A stretch of 64,000 bases of DNA from Neodiprion pinetum. Its lineage: Eukaryota; Arthropoda; Insecta; Hymenoptera; Diprionidae. Under the pieces are notes generated by a model. The model saw nothing but the letters and a program-made list of their open reading frames with translations, was not told where the DNA came from and searched no databases. Position 1 is the first letter of the stretch. Every line of letters starts with the position of its first letter. A program made the position numbers and the translations under genes. The stretch lies in NCBI RefSeq assembly GCF_021155775.2, contig NC_060232.1, forward strand, positions 17,119,922-17,183,921, read 5' to 3'. This document shows, piece after piece, positions 8,820 to 20,344 of the stretch.

Positions 8820-9435
8820 CGGATGCGCGCGCACCTTTTGGCATTCCAACAGCGATGGTAACCCAACACCGCAGATCCATGACTTTGAATGTACCGCGAC
8901 TATCGGTCGATCTTGGATATCAAACCGACATCCGAGTAAGTAAAAAACAATTCTCGGAATCGTCCGACGAGTTTCGACGGTGAGCGGCATGCGGTCAAAG
9001 GATTTTAGACAAAACAATGCGTTCGACAAGTTCCGACTTGACGGTGAGCGGCACGCGGTCAAAGGATTTCGGTGCGACGTTGAATTTGGGACAAACAATT
9101 CTCGGAACTGTTAATTTTGGAATGTCACGGGGCTGATAAGGTGGGAAAGGAATGTGGGGTGGTTGATATTACACATCAGCAGTCCTACCGTGGGAAAGGA
9201 ATTCGGAGTGGTTAATGTTACACATCGGCAGTCATATCGTGGGAAAAGAATGCGGACGGTGAAAAAGTTCTCGCCCCTCGTTGCGCCCTCTACCGTCGGC
9301 AGGCGAGCACTACAGACCTTCGGTACGGCAGACTGTGACGTCATCGCGGGATTTTGACCTTCGAACTGTCGGTAAGGTTGCATGGTTTTGACCTTCGGTA
9401 CGGCAGACTGTGACGTCATCGCGAAAAAGGGTTTG
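8820..9435. repeat. Maverick-1 terminal inverted repeat, polB side
   Basis: It matches the reverse complement of 23297-23915, the opposite end of Maverick-2, as expected for a TIR. Shared landmarks: the GATCTGCGGTGTTGGG block, the GTGGGAAAGGAAT repeats, the charge-rich CTCTACCGTCGGC segment and CRE-like TGACGTCA (9336-9343 and 9411-9418). A roughly 70-bp duplicated segment around GGTGAGCGGCATGCGGTCAAAG (8980-9065) is special to this copy. Confidence 0.85.
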
Positions 9436-11834
9436 AGTCTGGGCTACGCGGAGCGGAAAAGGATTTGAGTCTGGGCTGCGCGGAGCGCCTCGGCGGGCTG
9501 CGCGGAGCGGCTTGGTCGATAAAGAAGGTGTTTGTACTCAGAACCGGCCTTGCTGTACTACTGCAATTATTTCTGCATTTCATGTTAGCATTATCTTGAG
9601 CAAAAAAAATCACATTTTGAGATTGAAAATGGAACCTGAAACACCGAGTTATTCAGTAGCCCGAATTGAAAACCAAGAATTTTATAATGGTTTCTGCAAC
9701 AAAGGGACTCTCTCCAAATATCCTTGTTAGAAGGTGATGTTCGGAGGACTATGAACAAGATATTGTATCGGATTACATTATTTGGAAAAAAATCTTTATA
9801 AACTTCGTTAAAAATTAGATATTCATTTATTTTGATGGAACAAGGGACACAATCTTGAATCCGATAAGTCAAGATCCTCGTAATAATGTTCTGACATTAC
9901 TCTAAAACATGATTGTCCTTGAAGCTAATTGTGACATTGATGCGCATTTTGAGAAACTTGATTTTCAACTTGTATCACAGGATGTGATTTACGTTCCTGA
10001 GTTCTACGCTTTCGATTATATTTTCTTTGTTTCGAACCGCACTAACATGAAATACAGAAATCATTTTAATAAATCTAATATTACTTGAATTTTCAATTTG
10101 AGTATTAGGTTCCCTTCATTTATTCAATCGAACATCATTGAAAATTTGCGAAATGAACTCTGATAATCATTAGAAAATTTTTAATAGTAGTAGCAATAAT
10201 TTATTGATCGGAAAAAATACATTGACTATCGACTATTTGTGAATTTTGTTGAACTATTTTCGAGAAAAAAAAAGATTCACCATTCTGTTACAGATAGTGA
10301 GATATTTAAATTTGTTGAACGCTCGGTTTAATGTCTCATTTTCAAAAGTGATAAAATTCAATATTACCACCTGAAATCACAAGAGAGTGAAAAAGTTCCT
10401 TAGTTGCTTGAAAGTGGCGATGATCTTTGTACGTGTGATAAATTGAATAGGCAGATAACAGTAAATATCAGAGATGTAATTATTTTGGCCGTATCACCTG
10501 TTGATAGAAAAAAATTTCATTGTCATTTTTAATGTACGAAATAATGAAAGTGATCAAATAAAATGTTCCCATCTACCTGCTGCGTTTCTTCCAAGCACCC
10601 AACATTTAAACAGATTTCTCATTTCAGTCGAATAAAGCCAATTTTCAAAGAGCATTAGCATCAACTTTCCGAGTCACTACTTCGACTGTTTGAGATTCTA
10701 ACCTCAAAAATTCGTATGAACTACAACGCCGCCAGAAACGGAGTTTGACAGCTGAAACTCGGAGTGGCCAGCCTGCCCGAGCAGCCGATAAAACTCGCGC
10801 ATGCGCATTATATGTATAGTTTCAAGAGATTGTCCCGGTATATTAGGGTGACTCAAAAAAAATCGATATTTTTTTTTTTGAAAGATTCATTTTTAAAAGT
10901 TGTAGGAAGGTGAAAAAAAATGGGAGTTGAAATTTTAGCCCTTAATAAAAATATTCAGAGGTCGCTCATCGTGATTTGATTTTTGCCATTTAAATAACAT
11001 GAGAAGCAGTCTGTTCGTTATATTTCAATTTTTTAAGTCATGAGTCGAAAATCTTAGAACAATGGCCAATACATGCTCCTATAGGAAATTGGATGCTCTA
11101 CAAAAAAGGTCTCTTGTCATTTTGTGATAAACCTCTTCGTTCAAAAGTTATTTCAGGTCAAAGTTGAACTTGGAGTATATTTCAAGATTTTTTAACTTTT
11201 CTGGCAAAACTATCAGACTTATCGCAAAATTTCACGGAACCTTTCTTGTAGAACATTTTATTTTATATATAATGATGTCAATCAATCATTTTCAAACCCA
11301 ATGATTTCATAGTTAACAGTTTTACAAACTTTTTTTGGGTAAAGTTACTATTTTGACAGAATTATTCCTTGAATGAACTAAAAACATAAATAAAAAGACG
11401 CCAATTTGAACAAACTTGTTTTTTTAGATTTAATATTGATACAAACTGTAATATGCATAGATCTTTTTTTATTGTTTGTTCATAATTTCTCTTAAAACAT
11501 CAAATTTTCAATTATAAATAAAAGGGATATGACATTTATTTGAGATTTTTTTTCGTACAATCTGGAAATAACCGATAATGTTCTTTAACTGCTTGCAAAA
11601 GATATTGAATTTGTTATACATTCTTCGCTAAACAATGATTACAGTCTTCTATCATACCAAGTTCAGCGAAATAGTGACTTTTTCCAAAAAAAGTTTGTCT
11701 CCTCGTTTCACACACCTCTAACTCTTTCGTGTTTCTCGTGTCTAATATACATATTGGAGAGAATAATTATATTATTAGAGAGCGAGAGAGAAGGCTAGAA
11801 TGATAAGAGAGAGGTCGACGCAGAAGGGAACAGG
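9436..11834. other. Non-coding, no gene recognised
   Basis: 9430-9520 holds short GC-rich tandem units (CTGGGCTGCGCGGAGCG). The rest is AT-rich with only short frames. From about 10855 (GGGTGACTCAAAAAAAATCG) to 11190 the sequence has the look of an old interspersed repeat, but I cannot assign it to a family. Confidence 0.6.

Positions 11835-11889
<55 letters not shown>
11835..11889. repeat. (AG)n microsatellite
   Basis: About 27 AG units in a row, immediately followed by (ATTG)n that forms the 3' tail of LINE-A. Confidence 0.98.
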
Positions 11890-11891
<2 letters not shown>

Positions 11892-13200
11892 TTGATTGAT
11901 TGATTGATTATAATTTATCAATGCCCTAGTATTACTATGGGGCAAATTTAAATAAAGATACATAAATACGTATATTCATAGTTTGATAACAACGGTTAAA
12001 CATTATAAGTACTAAGCACTCAACCTAATTTAAAATTAAAATAATAAGAGAAAGGTAAAAGAAACGGCGAAATGCATTACATAATTCGACAGCATCCGAC
12101 ATTCGATATTTACCATATCAATAGTCGCAGGTAGAGAATAAGCAGCGGTTAGATGAATGATAGTATGAGAAAAGGTCCGGGCACAGAAAACTTATTGATC
12201 GAGACGGGGAGATCCACTGGTGAATAGATGCGTAAAAAAGAGTGATCTAGATATAGGTAAGGAGCTCGCATTAACAATTGATTGGGGTAATAAGTGGCAA
12301 AAATGGGCTACGGAGATGTGGAAAGAATTTGCTAACGATGCAGTCCGATGTTGAGGGATAGGTACGGTAGAAGTAAGAAGAAGCAGGGTGTCGAGATGCG
12401 CGTCGCAGTGTAGGATCCTCAATAACTAAAAGTTCACTAATATAGTTAGCAATACTGTGATACCGTATATTATACATGTAAATTCCTAGGAAATAGAGCC
12501 TACGATTTCGCACCGATAACCATCCAAGGCGATGACAATATGGGGTGATGTGCTCATCTCTTTTTATACCGAAAATAAATCTAATGGCGCAATTAACGAA
12601 ACGTTGGAGCTTCGTGTTGAGCTCGTCAGTTAGGTCAAGATAAACTAGACAACAGTAGTCAATGTATGGAAAGATGAGGGTTGTTACAAGTTTCGACTGA
12701 AGCTGCTGAGATAGAGAGTTTCTGTGGTGTTTCAATGTGTGGAGCGTATAGTGAACTTTCTGAGCAATCGCAGCGATGTGACTGTTCCATGTGAGATTGA
12801 AGCTCATTACAATACCGAGATTTTCAGCGTCTGATACAAACGGAAGAGAGACACCATTGACAACAATCGGTCTCAAGCTGCTAACATCTATTGACCTAAC
12901 GTAGGGATCACTACCCAGAATCATGACTTTGGACTTTGACATATTTAACTTCAGCCCATTGAGTTTTGCATAATTAAAAATAACCTCTGCATCCCGCGCT
13001 ATTAGGTTAAGTCCTTGAGAAAGTTTGGACGGTGGAATAGTCAGATAAATTTGCGCGTCATCAGCAAAGATCACGTGATCAGAGTAGATTAAAGAAAGAC
13101 TTATATCATTAACAAATATCGAGAATAAAAGGGGACCGAGCACTAAGCCTTGTGGGACGCCCGAGGAAGTAGGAGAGAGAGAGAAAGAGAGATTTATGCC
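11890..13200 (-). mobile_element. LINE-A, 5'-truncated non-LTR retrotransposon
   Basis: The 3' end is a run of ATTGATTG-type repeats (ATCA on the coding strand) at 11890-11910, typical of CR1/L2/Jockey-group tails. The element contains only the C-terminal half of the reverse transcriptase and is cut at about 13190, where a GA-rich tract begins. Confidence 0.85.
12271..13191 (-). pseudogene. Reverse transcriptase C-terminal part, CR1/Jockey-like LINE
   Basis: The frame encodes the template-slippage/active-site region of a non-LTR reverse transcriptase: SSGVPQGLVLGPLLFSIFVNDI, then FADDAQIY with the catalytic Asp pair, then the thumb (ENLGIVMSFNLTWNSHI). A family-typical C-terminal block follows (HITPYCHRLGWLSVRNRR). 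The endonuclease and the first RT motifs are missing. The protein resembles that of LINE-B throughout, so the two belong to related lineages. The frame itself has no stop over 314 codons, but it is 5'-truncated and cannot act alone. Confidence 0.85.
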
Positions 13201-13215
13201 TTGACCATGAGGCAA

Positions 13216-14943
13216 ATGAAGAATACATAATGACTTAAGAGGTTGAATATTATATAGTACTGAATACGTTGATACAAAATAATGGACGCATTATTCTGAG
13301 CAACACTGAAACTAACATTATTATCATGAGTATAAATAATTGTTGTAAGTGTTGTGACATGGATTTTTCCCGCTCCTCGGTCACTCGGAGAAGATGACCG
13401 AGAACTTACCGCGTGCACAATAAATCGGCGTCCACGATGTAGCCTGAACCTGAAATAATACCGCGAAATTTGTTGGGCGCCTGGCGTGATCAACACGCCT
13501 CGAAATCGGTAATACGATATACCGCGACCATATACTCGGTAGCTCAGTACCGCGGAGAGGGGAGGGGTAATTTTTGGGTAGAGAGAGATACGTCACACGT
13601 ACGCCAACAAGTTATTTCCACAAAGCAATAATGAAATTTGACAATATATTTCCAAATAGCGATAATACAGAAAAAAAATAAAAATAATAACAATACAGCG
13701 AAAATTTTTCCTCGCGATTCCAAACGCAAACGCTTAGCTTTAGAAAGAAAGAAAAAAAAGGAAAGAGCAAACCAAATAATCAATAAAAAAAAAGAAAAAA
13801 AAAAAAAGGGATCCAGAAGACCTCTACGGCCTACGTGCGCTAGTCGCTGTACTAATCGTGACCGCTAATTTGCACACAACAAAAAAAAACCAAAAACCAA
13901 AATAGGACCCGACACGCTGCCCGCGATCGTCCTCTACGGAATGGCGCTAATCGCCAACTTAATACTGAACCCCTTGACGGAAACGGAACCGAATTCTCGG
14001 CCGACGCGGTCCGCGATCGGCAATAAATTAATCAAACGAAAATGAAATGAAATTTCTTATGCCTATGGACGCTAGTCGCCAACTTATTACTAACGGATTA
14101 TACTAAAAACCAAACGGAAATGAGGCTCGTCGCGTCACCCGTGACCCTCCTCTATAGAAGAATATTTTTACTAGCGCGCACCCGAGCTCCACTTTCTCTG
14201 CGACGGCGGGACGCGGTCGCGAATTAGAATGCTCCCCGTGAGACTGTTCGCGACCTATACGAGAACTGAGGCTGTATCGGATGAAGTTGAAGTGACCCCG
14301 TGTAACGGAATTCAGTTACACTCAAACTCGAGGCAATAATGTCTCGGCTCAACCCGTGACTCGACTCGATCTCCTCGATCACCCGAAATTAACGCTACTT
14401 TCTTACGCGCAACTCAGGCTACGGTCACCAAGCAGATGTATCGGCTAAAGAATCTCGAGTACTGTCGCTAATACCAATCCTCACTGGCTATCCGTCCTCG
14501 GCAAGCCTTTATTAATTATCTCTCGAGATTCTCTCGCAAGAAGGTTAACAGCGCTTACCGCTCCACATGCATTCCACAAAAGGGCCAACTCCCTCGTGAA
14601 CCTACTCGTCCATCCTCGAAACTAGTATCTCCCCCTCCGCAGCCTCGGTGTCCTTCCCGCGAGATCTCCGCGGTTTCGGCTTGCCTCGAAAGATCTTCGG
14701 CGTCGGAGTTGGTCGCTGGAGGGTAGCCGGTGCACTAAAAAAAAATAAAAAAAAACAAATGCCTGCAATATCTTGGTCGCAATGCGCTATTTCGTCCCTG
14801 TCGAAGCTTGGGTGCGTGACTCCAGTTCTGGCGCTCTCTAGAATTATTTCGCGACTCGATTTTCGAAACCCTGATTCCGGGATCCCGCCCAGGGTTCAGG
14901 GAGTCTCGTGTAACGGGCAGGCCTAACCGAACTGCGACGTTAC
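13216..14943. other. Non-coding stretch with dispersed short repeats
   Basis: No convincing gene. A purine-rich A tract occupies 13660-13810. Three imperfect units of a CTCTACGG...GCGCTAATCGCCAACTTAATACT motif lie near 13830, 13930 and 14055. The right edge ends CGACGTTACA beside the LINE-B tail. A GGCGCCCAAC element (minus strand, about 13470) resembles a retroviral primer site. The stretch could be an LTR-element remnant, but I cannot show it. Confidence 0.4.
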
Positions 14944-15077
14944 AGTGTATATTGTAAGTGTATTATTACAATTATTATTGTAGTAGTATTGTAAGTATAA
15001 TACCAGACCTAATACAGCACTGAGTTAGAAACATATCAATAAGTGTAGGGCACTCACACACGTTTTAACAGACGTAT

Positions 15078-17986
15078 TCAAACAGGTTGCGTGTTAAGAG
15101 CAATGAGATGTGAAAAGAGCTGACTTTTGAATATTGTTAAGGACGGTGAGGAAGTAATATTTAGAGGTAAGGAGTGCCAAAGATAAATGGCAGATAAATG
15201 AAAAGAATTGCCATAAGTCGAGGTTCGATGAAGAGGAATGAAGAAAGTATTTGAAGTTATCAGTCGATTTGTGCGTCTTACTGAGGGGTCAAGCCTGCTA
15301 AAGAATTCGGTTAAGTAAGCAGGAGCGTTATTATGAGTTATCTTGTACATCATGATTCCAAGAAAGAGAAGAGGTCTCGATCGTACAGTAAGCCACCCCA
15401 GTCGTCTGCGGTACGGTGTGATATGTGTGTCTCGTCTCAAATTGTAAATAAACATAATAGTGTAGTTAAGAAGACGCTGAAGAATAGCATTTTGCTCGCC
15501 CGACAAATCATTGAAAACAATGCAACAGTGATCCAACAGCGGAAAAATCAACGACACTACCAGCATTTTTCTTAATTCAAAGGATAAAGCATTACGATGG
15601 AATTTCAATTTGTATAGAGAGAAATGGACTTTCTCCGAGATAGACAGAATGTGGCTCCTCCAAGACAGGTTGGAACACATAATCACACCGAGATTTCGCA
15701 CCTCGATCAAATAAGGGAGCACGGTTCCATTTACGGCTATTTGAGGCAGACTCGCTGTGTCAATTCGACTTATGAAAACTCTACTTCCAAGTAAGAGAAC
15801 TTTAGATTTGCTAAGGTTTAGCTTCAATCCATTTGCAGCGGCATAGTCAGCAGTAACTTTTACATCGTGAATAATGCAGGAGATGCCGTAGTCAAGCTCA
15901 GTGGGTAAGCAGCTAAGGTAGATTTGCGTATCGTCGGCGAACGTCAGATGTTGAGTGTAAGCTAAGTTGTTAATAATATCATTGATGAACAACGAGAAGA
16001 GCAAAGGACCGAGTACCGACCCCTGTGGTACGCCCGAGGAAGTAGTCAACCAGGACGAGCAATTTCCGCTGCTGTCAATAACTGCTTGAGAACGACCAGT
16101 TAAATACGAAAACATAAAATTTAATACGCTAATCGAGAAACCCATTCTTCTAAGCTTGACGAGTAATTTTAAATGACTTACGGTATCAAATGCCTTGCTA
16201 AAGTCAAATAGAACTAAGATGGTGATTCGTCCTTCATCGACTCCCCGTCTGACATCGTGAAAGATGCGAAGTAATGCTGTCCGAATGCTATAACCTTTTC
16301 TGTATCCTGATTGTCTAGGATCAAGTATATTATTCGATTCTAAATAGTTGACAATTTGTCTCTGGATAATTCTCTTGAAGATTTTTAAGAGTTCACATAA
16401 ATTTGCAATAGACCGAGTATCAGACGGGGACCGAGGAGGATTGACATTAAGCAATGGGCGGATAAACGCACGTTTCCATACGGAAGGGAAATAGCCCAAT
16501 AACAAGCATTGGTTGATCAAGGAAGCTAACAGCGTGGATAAAGTGGGGAGATCAGTATGAATGGCAAAGAGGGAAGCAGCATCAGCGCCAGTTGCGTAAG
16601 ATGGTGACGTGGTCGATCGAATGAGCGAAGGCACATATTCTGAGGTGACCACCGTAAATTAGAATGTCTTCAAGTTTACAGGGACTTCTGCTATCTTCAT
16701 GATAAACTCATTATAATGGCATGGTGGAGAAGCATTTGAAATGGCCACAAAAGACGCATTCAAGTCTGTAGAGGAAAAAACAGTTGAGGGAGACGTCAAA
16801 CGTTCAACCAGACCTAGATTAGCTAGTTCTTTCCACAGTTCCGCAACATCAGTTATGCCCGTTGATTTATTTAGATTGTAATCATTTTCTGCTTGTCGCA
16901 TCTCAATTTTGAGTTGATCACGATATTGTCTGCAAATAGCCAAACCCAAAGCACAACCCGAACGCTTAGCCTGCTTGTATTGTGAGTTGCGCTTTTCAAT
17001 GCGTTGCTTTATTTGTTCAGTTAGCCATGGTATTGGTCGTTTACTAACATGAAATGTTTGCATAGGAGCATGGATGTCAATTAAGTGTACAATAGAATCC
17101 GTTAGAGAACCCACGAATTGATCGATGTCATTACTAGATGAACATTGGCTCAAAAAGGAGGAACTATTCCTCTGCAGCTCTTTCGAAAGTGTTTCAAGAA
17201 AATCAGTGGTAACGAAATGTTTGTAGTTACGACGCGAAATCTGACGCAAAGGTAAACTTCCAAGGTCGAACTTGTATGACAGTTCAATAATCTCATGACC
17301 AGCAATGAATGGTGCTTCGGATTTGGTAAAGCAATTAATTTTTTCCAGACAGTCTACAATAAATGCGTCTAGCCAGGAACCACTAGTTGAAGTGTGGTGG
17401 GTCACATCGGATTCGACAATAAAAAAAGATTGAGATGTAACAAGCTCACGAAGGAACGTCGCTTCGAAATCATTGCTAAGTAAATTACAATTTAAGTCGC
17501 CAATTAATATAATATTGTTATACGCAAAAGAAAATCTGGTGAAGGCTAGTAGAAAATCATTAAAAATCAAACCTTCTGGTCTTCTATTTAAACTAGTGAA
17601 TAATAGCGATTGACCATTTGGACAGCGAATGTCTAAGATAATGAATTCTGGCGCATTTGAGAACTGGCAAGGAGACGTAGCTAAAACATTGACTTTTAAG
17701 GAATCATGTATGTAGCATGCAACTCCGCCTCCTTGTCTGCCCTCTCTGTTATTACGAATGAGCAGATAGTTGTTAAGTCTCACCAGATCATCGGGTACAT
17801 GAGAGTGGAGCCAGGTTTCAGAAATGGAAATTATATGATAAAAGTTAATAGATAAGTGAGCTTTAATAAAATTGAAATGACCTAATAAAGAATTTGCATT
17901 GAATTGCGCAATCTTGATAAATGAGTGAGTCTCCTGATTTGGAATTTCGTTGTTATTCCTGATATGAGAGCGAATTTCCGGTAGTA
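15078..17986 (-). pseudogene. LINE-B ORF2: APE endonuclease and reverse transcriptase
   Basis: One reading frame covers both domains, broken by a single TAA at 16656-16658. The endonuclease part starts near 17935 (KIAQFNANSL) and shows SETW, GGGVACYI, LIGDLNCN and a late AGHEIIEL segment where the usual motif is SDH. The RT part shows the finger/palm motifs, then SGYRKGYS, FDFSKAFDTVSH, SSGVPQGSVLGPLLFS, FADDTQIY with the catalytic Asp pair, and the same C-terminal block as LINE-A (HITPYRRRLGWLTVRSR). No frameshift is seen. The altered endonuclease His/Asp motif is a second sign of decay. Confidence 0.9.
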
Positions 17987-18267
17987 GTCAAACCAATTTG
18001 TCTAGGTCGGACTCAATAGCAATATTAATCGAAGGCTGACCTTCACTTTTACGAACGTATATGGATCCAGCCCAAATTCATACGAACCTGTATCCTCTCT
18101 GAGAAGCACGACTTTTAGTGCGTCGTAAAAGTTTGTATACATGTGCTGAAAGAAAATCGTTTACGTAAACTGATCCCTGTTGATTTATGCCAAAAACTTC
18201 GTGAAGAGTCAGGTTTTTTTAACTCGTTTTTTATTAATAATAATATGCTCTCTAACTTGGGATGATT

Positions 18268-19092
18268 TTAGCTGGCAATAATGAACGATTTCAGATGATG
18301 CTGTCGTGAGGATAATATGGGTGGTGCGACATTGTTTTGACCAATGACCGAACGGTTGATAGGTTCATCGAAACTACGAATATCAAGGACGTCGCTGAGA
18401 AGGTGCGGAATATTTAGTGCGTGGAAAACTTTCTCTACAATTATCTGAGGTGTATCAGAAATTATTAATGGTACGCCCGATAATGTAATTTCTGAAGATA
18501 AATTTAACGGATTTGACGGAACAGAAGAGCTAGCTTTTATCGAGTGAAGTTCACGCAGTAACTCGGCATTTTGTTGTGATAAACGTACGTTACTCGCTTC
18601 CAAACTTGTTATTCGTTGATCGTGATTTTCTAACAATCGAGTGTGATTTTCAATACAATTGAGCTTAGTTATATGATCGTTATTAACCGCAGTTTGCTTA
18701 GTAATAAGCGCATTAAGATTCGCATTCATAGACAACAATAAATCTCTATCAGACAATGTAGAAGTACGGTGCTGATTTTGCGTGGAGTGTTGGGAGTCGA
18801 AAAGTTCAGTGTGAGATAAGTTTAAGGATGATCGTAAGTTCGCTTAAGATGATTCGTGTGGTGAAAGTAAAGGTTAAGACACCGACGCAGCGGAGGAAAA
18901 CGATGGTGACGATTCTGGTGTGCGTGTTGAATTGGGCATGGTGAATAGGCTAACAATACAACAAGCGTCAGCCGTTTCAGATGCGAGATAGACTTTACCG
19001 CAACCTGGATGTAACGATCTGAAGTATATAGCGCAAGAAACCCGTTCAGTAACGATGTTTTTATTGCATTTTTCGCACCTTTGATTAGACAT
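18268..19092 (-). pseudogene. LINE-B ORF1 with PHD-like zinc finger
   Basis: The frame starts MSNQRCEKCNKN and holds a Cys/His cluster (CEKC ... C ... HPGC ... CC) like the PHD-type finger known from CR1-clade ORF1 proteins. A heptad-rich segment follows (IENHTRLLENHDQRITSLE and on), predicting a coiled coil for trimerisation, then an RRM-like block (EITLSGVPLII). Two TAA codons interrupt it, near 18858 and 18828. It would be the RNA-binding partner of ORF2. Confidence 0.7.
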
Positions 19093-19110
19093 ACGGAGAA
19101 TTGAATATAA

Positions 19111-20229
19111 ATGAATATAAGTAAATATAAATGCTAAACGAATCGGCTGAAAAATAATGAAACGATAATAATAATGATAATGGTAACGCTTTATGATAGT
19201 GTGAGCAGCGGTGAGACGCTAGACGGGCCAGTAGAGCGTGACCGTGAAAATAATGTGCGATGTAAGGGGAGAACTCATCGTACACTCAGCATAAGGCTCA
19301 ATATACAATTAATAGAGACACGACGTTCTATGTGTAGGATATACTTGGTATATGTATTATACACACTCTTCTACGCTTGTGAGCAATATACGTGGATACT
19401 CAACATTACGAGCATATATGATCCAACTTCGAAATAATTGAGAAATGCGCGTGCGTGATTAGCAGTAATTATTATGTGTAAGTTGTAACACAAGAATCAG
19501 AGACAGTCGTACTGGCCTTGTAGAGCGGAGTGATGTGAGTTTAGCTGACAATAATAGTTAGCGTGGTGTCTGTGATGAGCGTGATTAGCTTGCGACAGGA
19601 GATAGGTCGATGTATAGGAGAGCACAGGTGCAGTGGATCGTAACGGCTCAGCGAAAAAAATAATCCAGAATGATGAGTAGAAGACTGATGGCTTTTCACT
19701 ATTTTGAAGCAACAAATCCTTGTTTTACGATGGAATTAGTGACTCAATAGATGAAAAGCAGTTATTTGCATGCTTTGGACGAATATTCAATGTTCATGCG
19801 CAGGCATGGATGAAAGATGTTTGCGTGCCGTAGGATGTGTGTATGCAATCCACTATCCAACGAAGATCCAACTAGCAGTTCCCTAGCGGACGTCCAATGG
19901 GAAGAGGGAAGGTCACGTGGGAGTTGAAACAACATGAAAATCGTCCGTCAACTGTCAAGTCATTCGAGTCCAAGAATTTTAGGTTATGAAGAACCTGTCT
20001 TCGGTTTATTGCCTCCGCCCGTAGCTCAGAAGAGAGCAACGACGATTTTTAGCTCAAAGTATTGGGCAGCGACGGGGGAGGAAGGAAACCTGGAAGCAGA
20101 GCCCGAAAACGGGCAGGAGGGAGGGATTGATTGATTGACCGACCGACTGACCGACCGACTGGCTGATTGATAGGTTTTACTTAGCTGAACGCTACTTCTG
20201 CAATTCTGCAGAATACACACTGTACAGTC
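19111..20229. other. No gene recognised; simple repeat at 20115-20170
   Basis: The first few hundred bases may be LINE-B 5' UTR. The rest has no frame resembling a known protein. A (GATT)/(GACCGACT)n simple repeat lies at about 20115-20170, just before the 3' end of LINE-C. Confidence 0.5.
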
Positions 20230-20344
20230 CTTCATTACAATATTTTATTTTGTCTTTAAATACCACGTCACGTACATTTTCATTACATCCTCTTACTTAT
20301 GTAATTCCAGACTCTCCATTTTTTTTCATATATTCTTTCAGACA

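Larger units (their letters stand above)
1..9435. mobile_element. Maverick/Polinton element 1, rearranged, extends left of window
   Basis: The identity comes from a protein-primed family B DNA polymerase, a chromodomain-ended integrase fragment and a terminal repeat shared in inverted orientation with 23297-23915. The element is not collinear with Maverick-2. On the plus strand it reads: 167-aa-type gene, solo LTR, inverted C-terminal piece of the OB-fold-like gene, C-terminal piece of integrase, polB, TIR. Capsid, penton, protease and ATPase genes are absent. Everything left of 2670 is a mirror copy of 2719-5388. The right edge is where similarity to the Maverick-2 TIR stops, near 9435; no target duplication was identified. 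Confidence 0.85.
14944..19110 (-). mobile_element. LINE-B, nearly full-length CR1-like retrotransposon
   Basis: ORF1 (zinc finger plus coiled coil) and ORF2 (endonuclease plus reverse transcriptase) are both present, with a 3' tail of TTACAATA-like repeats at 14944-15000. Both frames carry in-frame stops. The 5' UTR probably extends past 19110, but its end is not defined. Confidence 0.88.

Noticed and set aside
8733..9098. 122 extra codons upstream of the polB ATG at 8732
   Set aside because: The frame extends into the TIR and beyond the polB TATA box. It looks like chance openness, not a protein extension.
9111..9419. Short frames across the TIR, including repeated residues
   Set aside because: The repetition comes from the tandem TIR units, and no coding signal exists in the Maverick-2 TIR counterpart.
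14300..14943. Possible solo LTR with TGTAACG...CGTTACA ends
   Set aside because: The ends fit loosely, but no target duplication is present and there is no second copy in the window.
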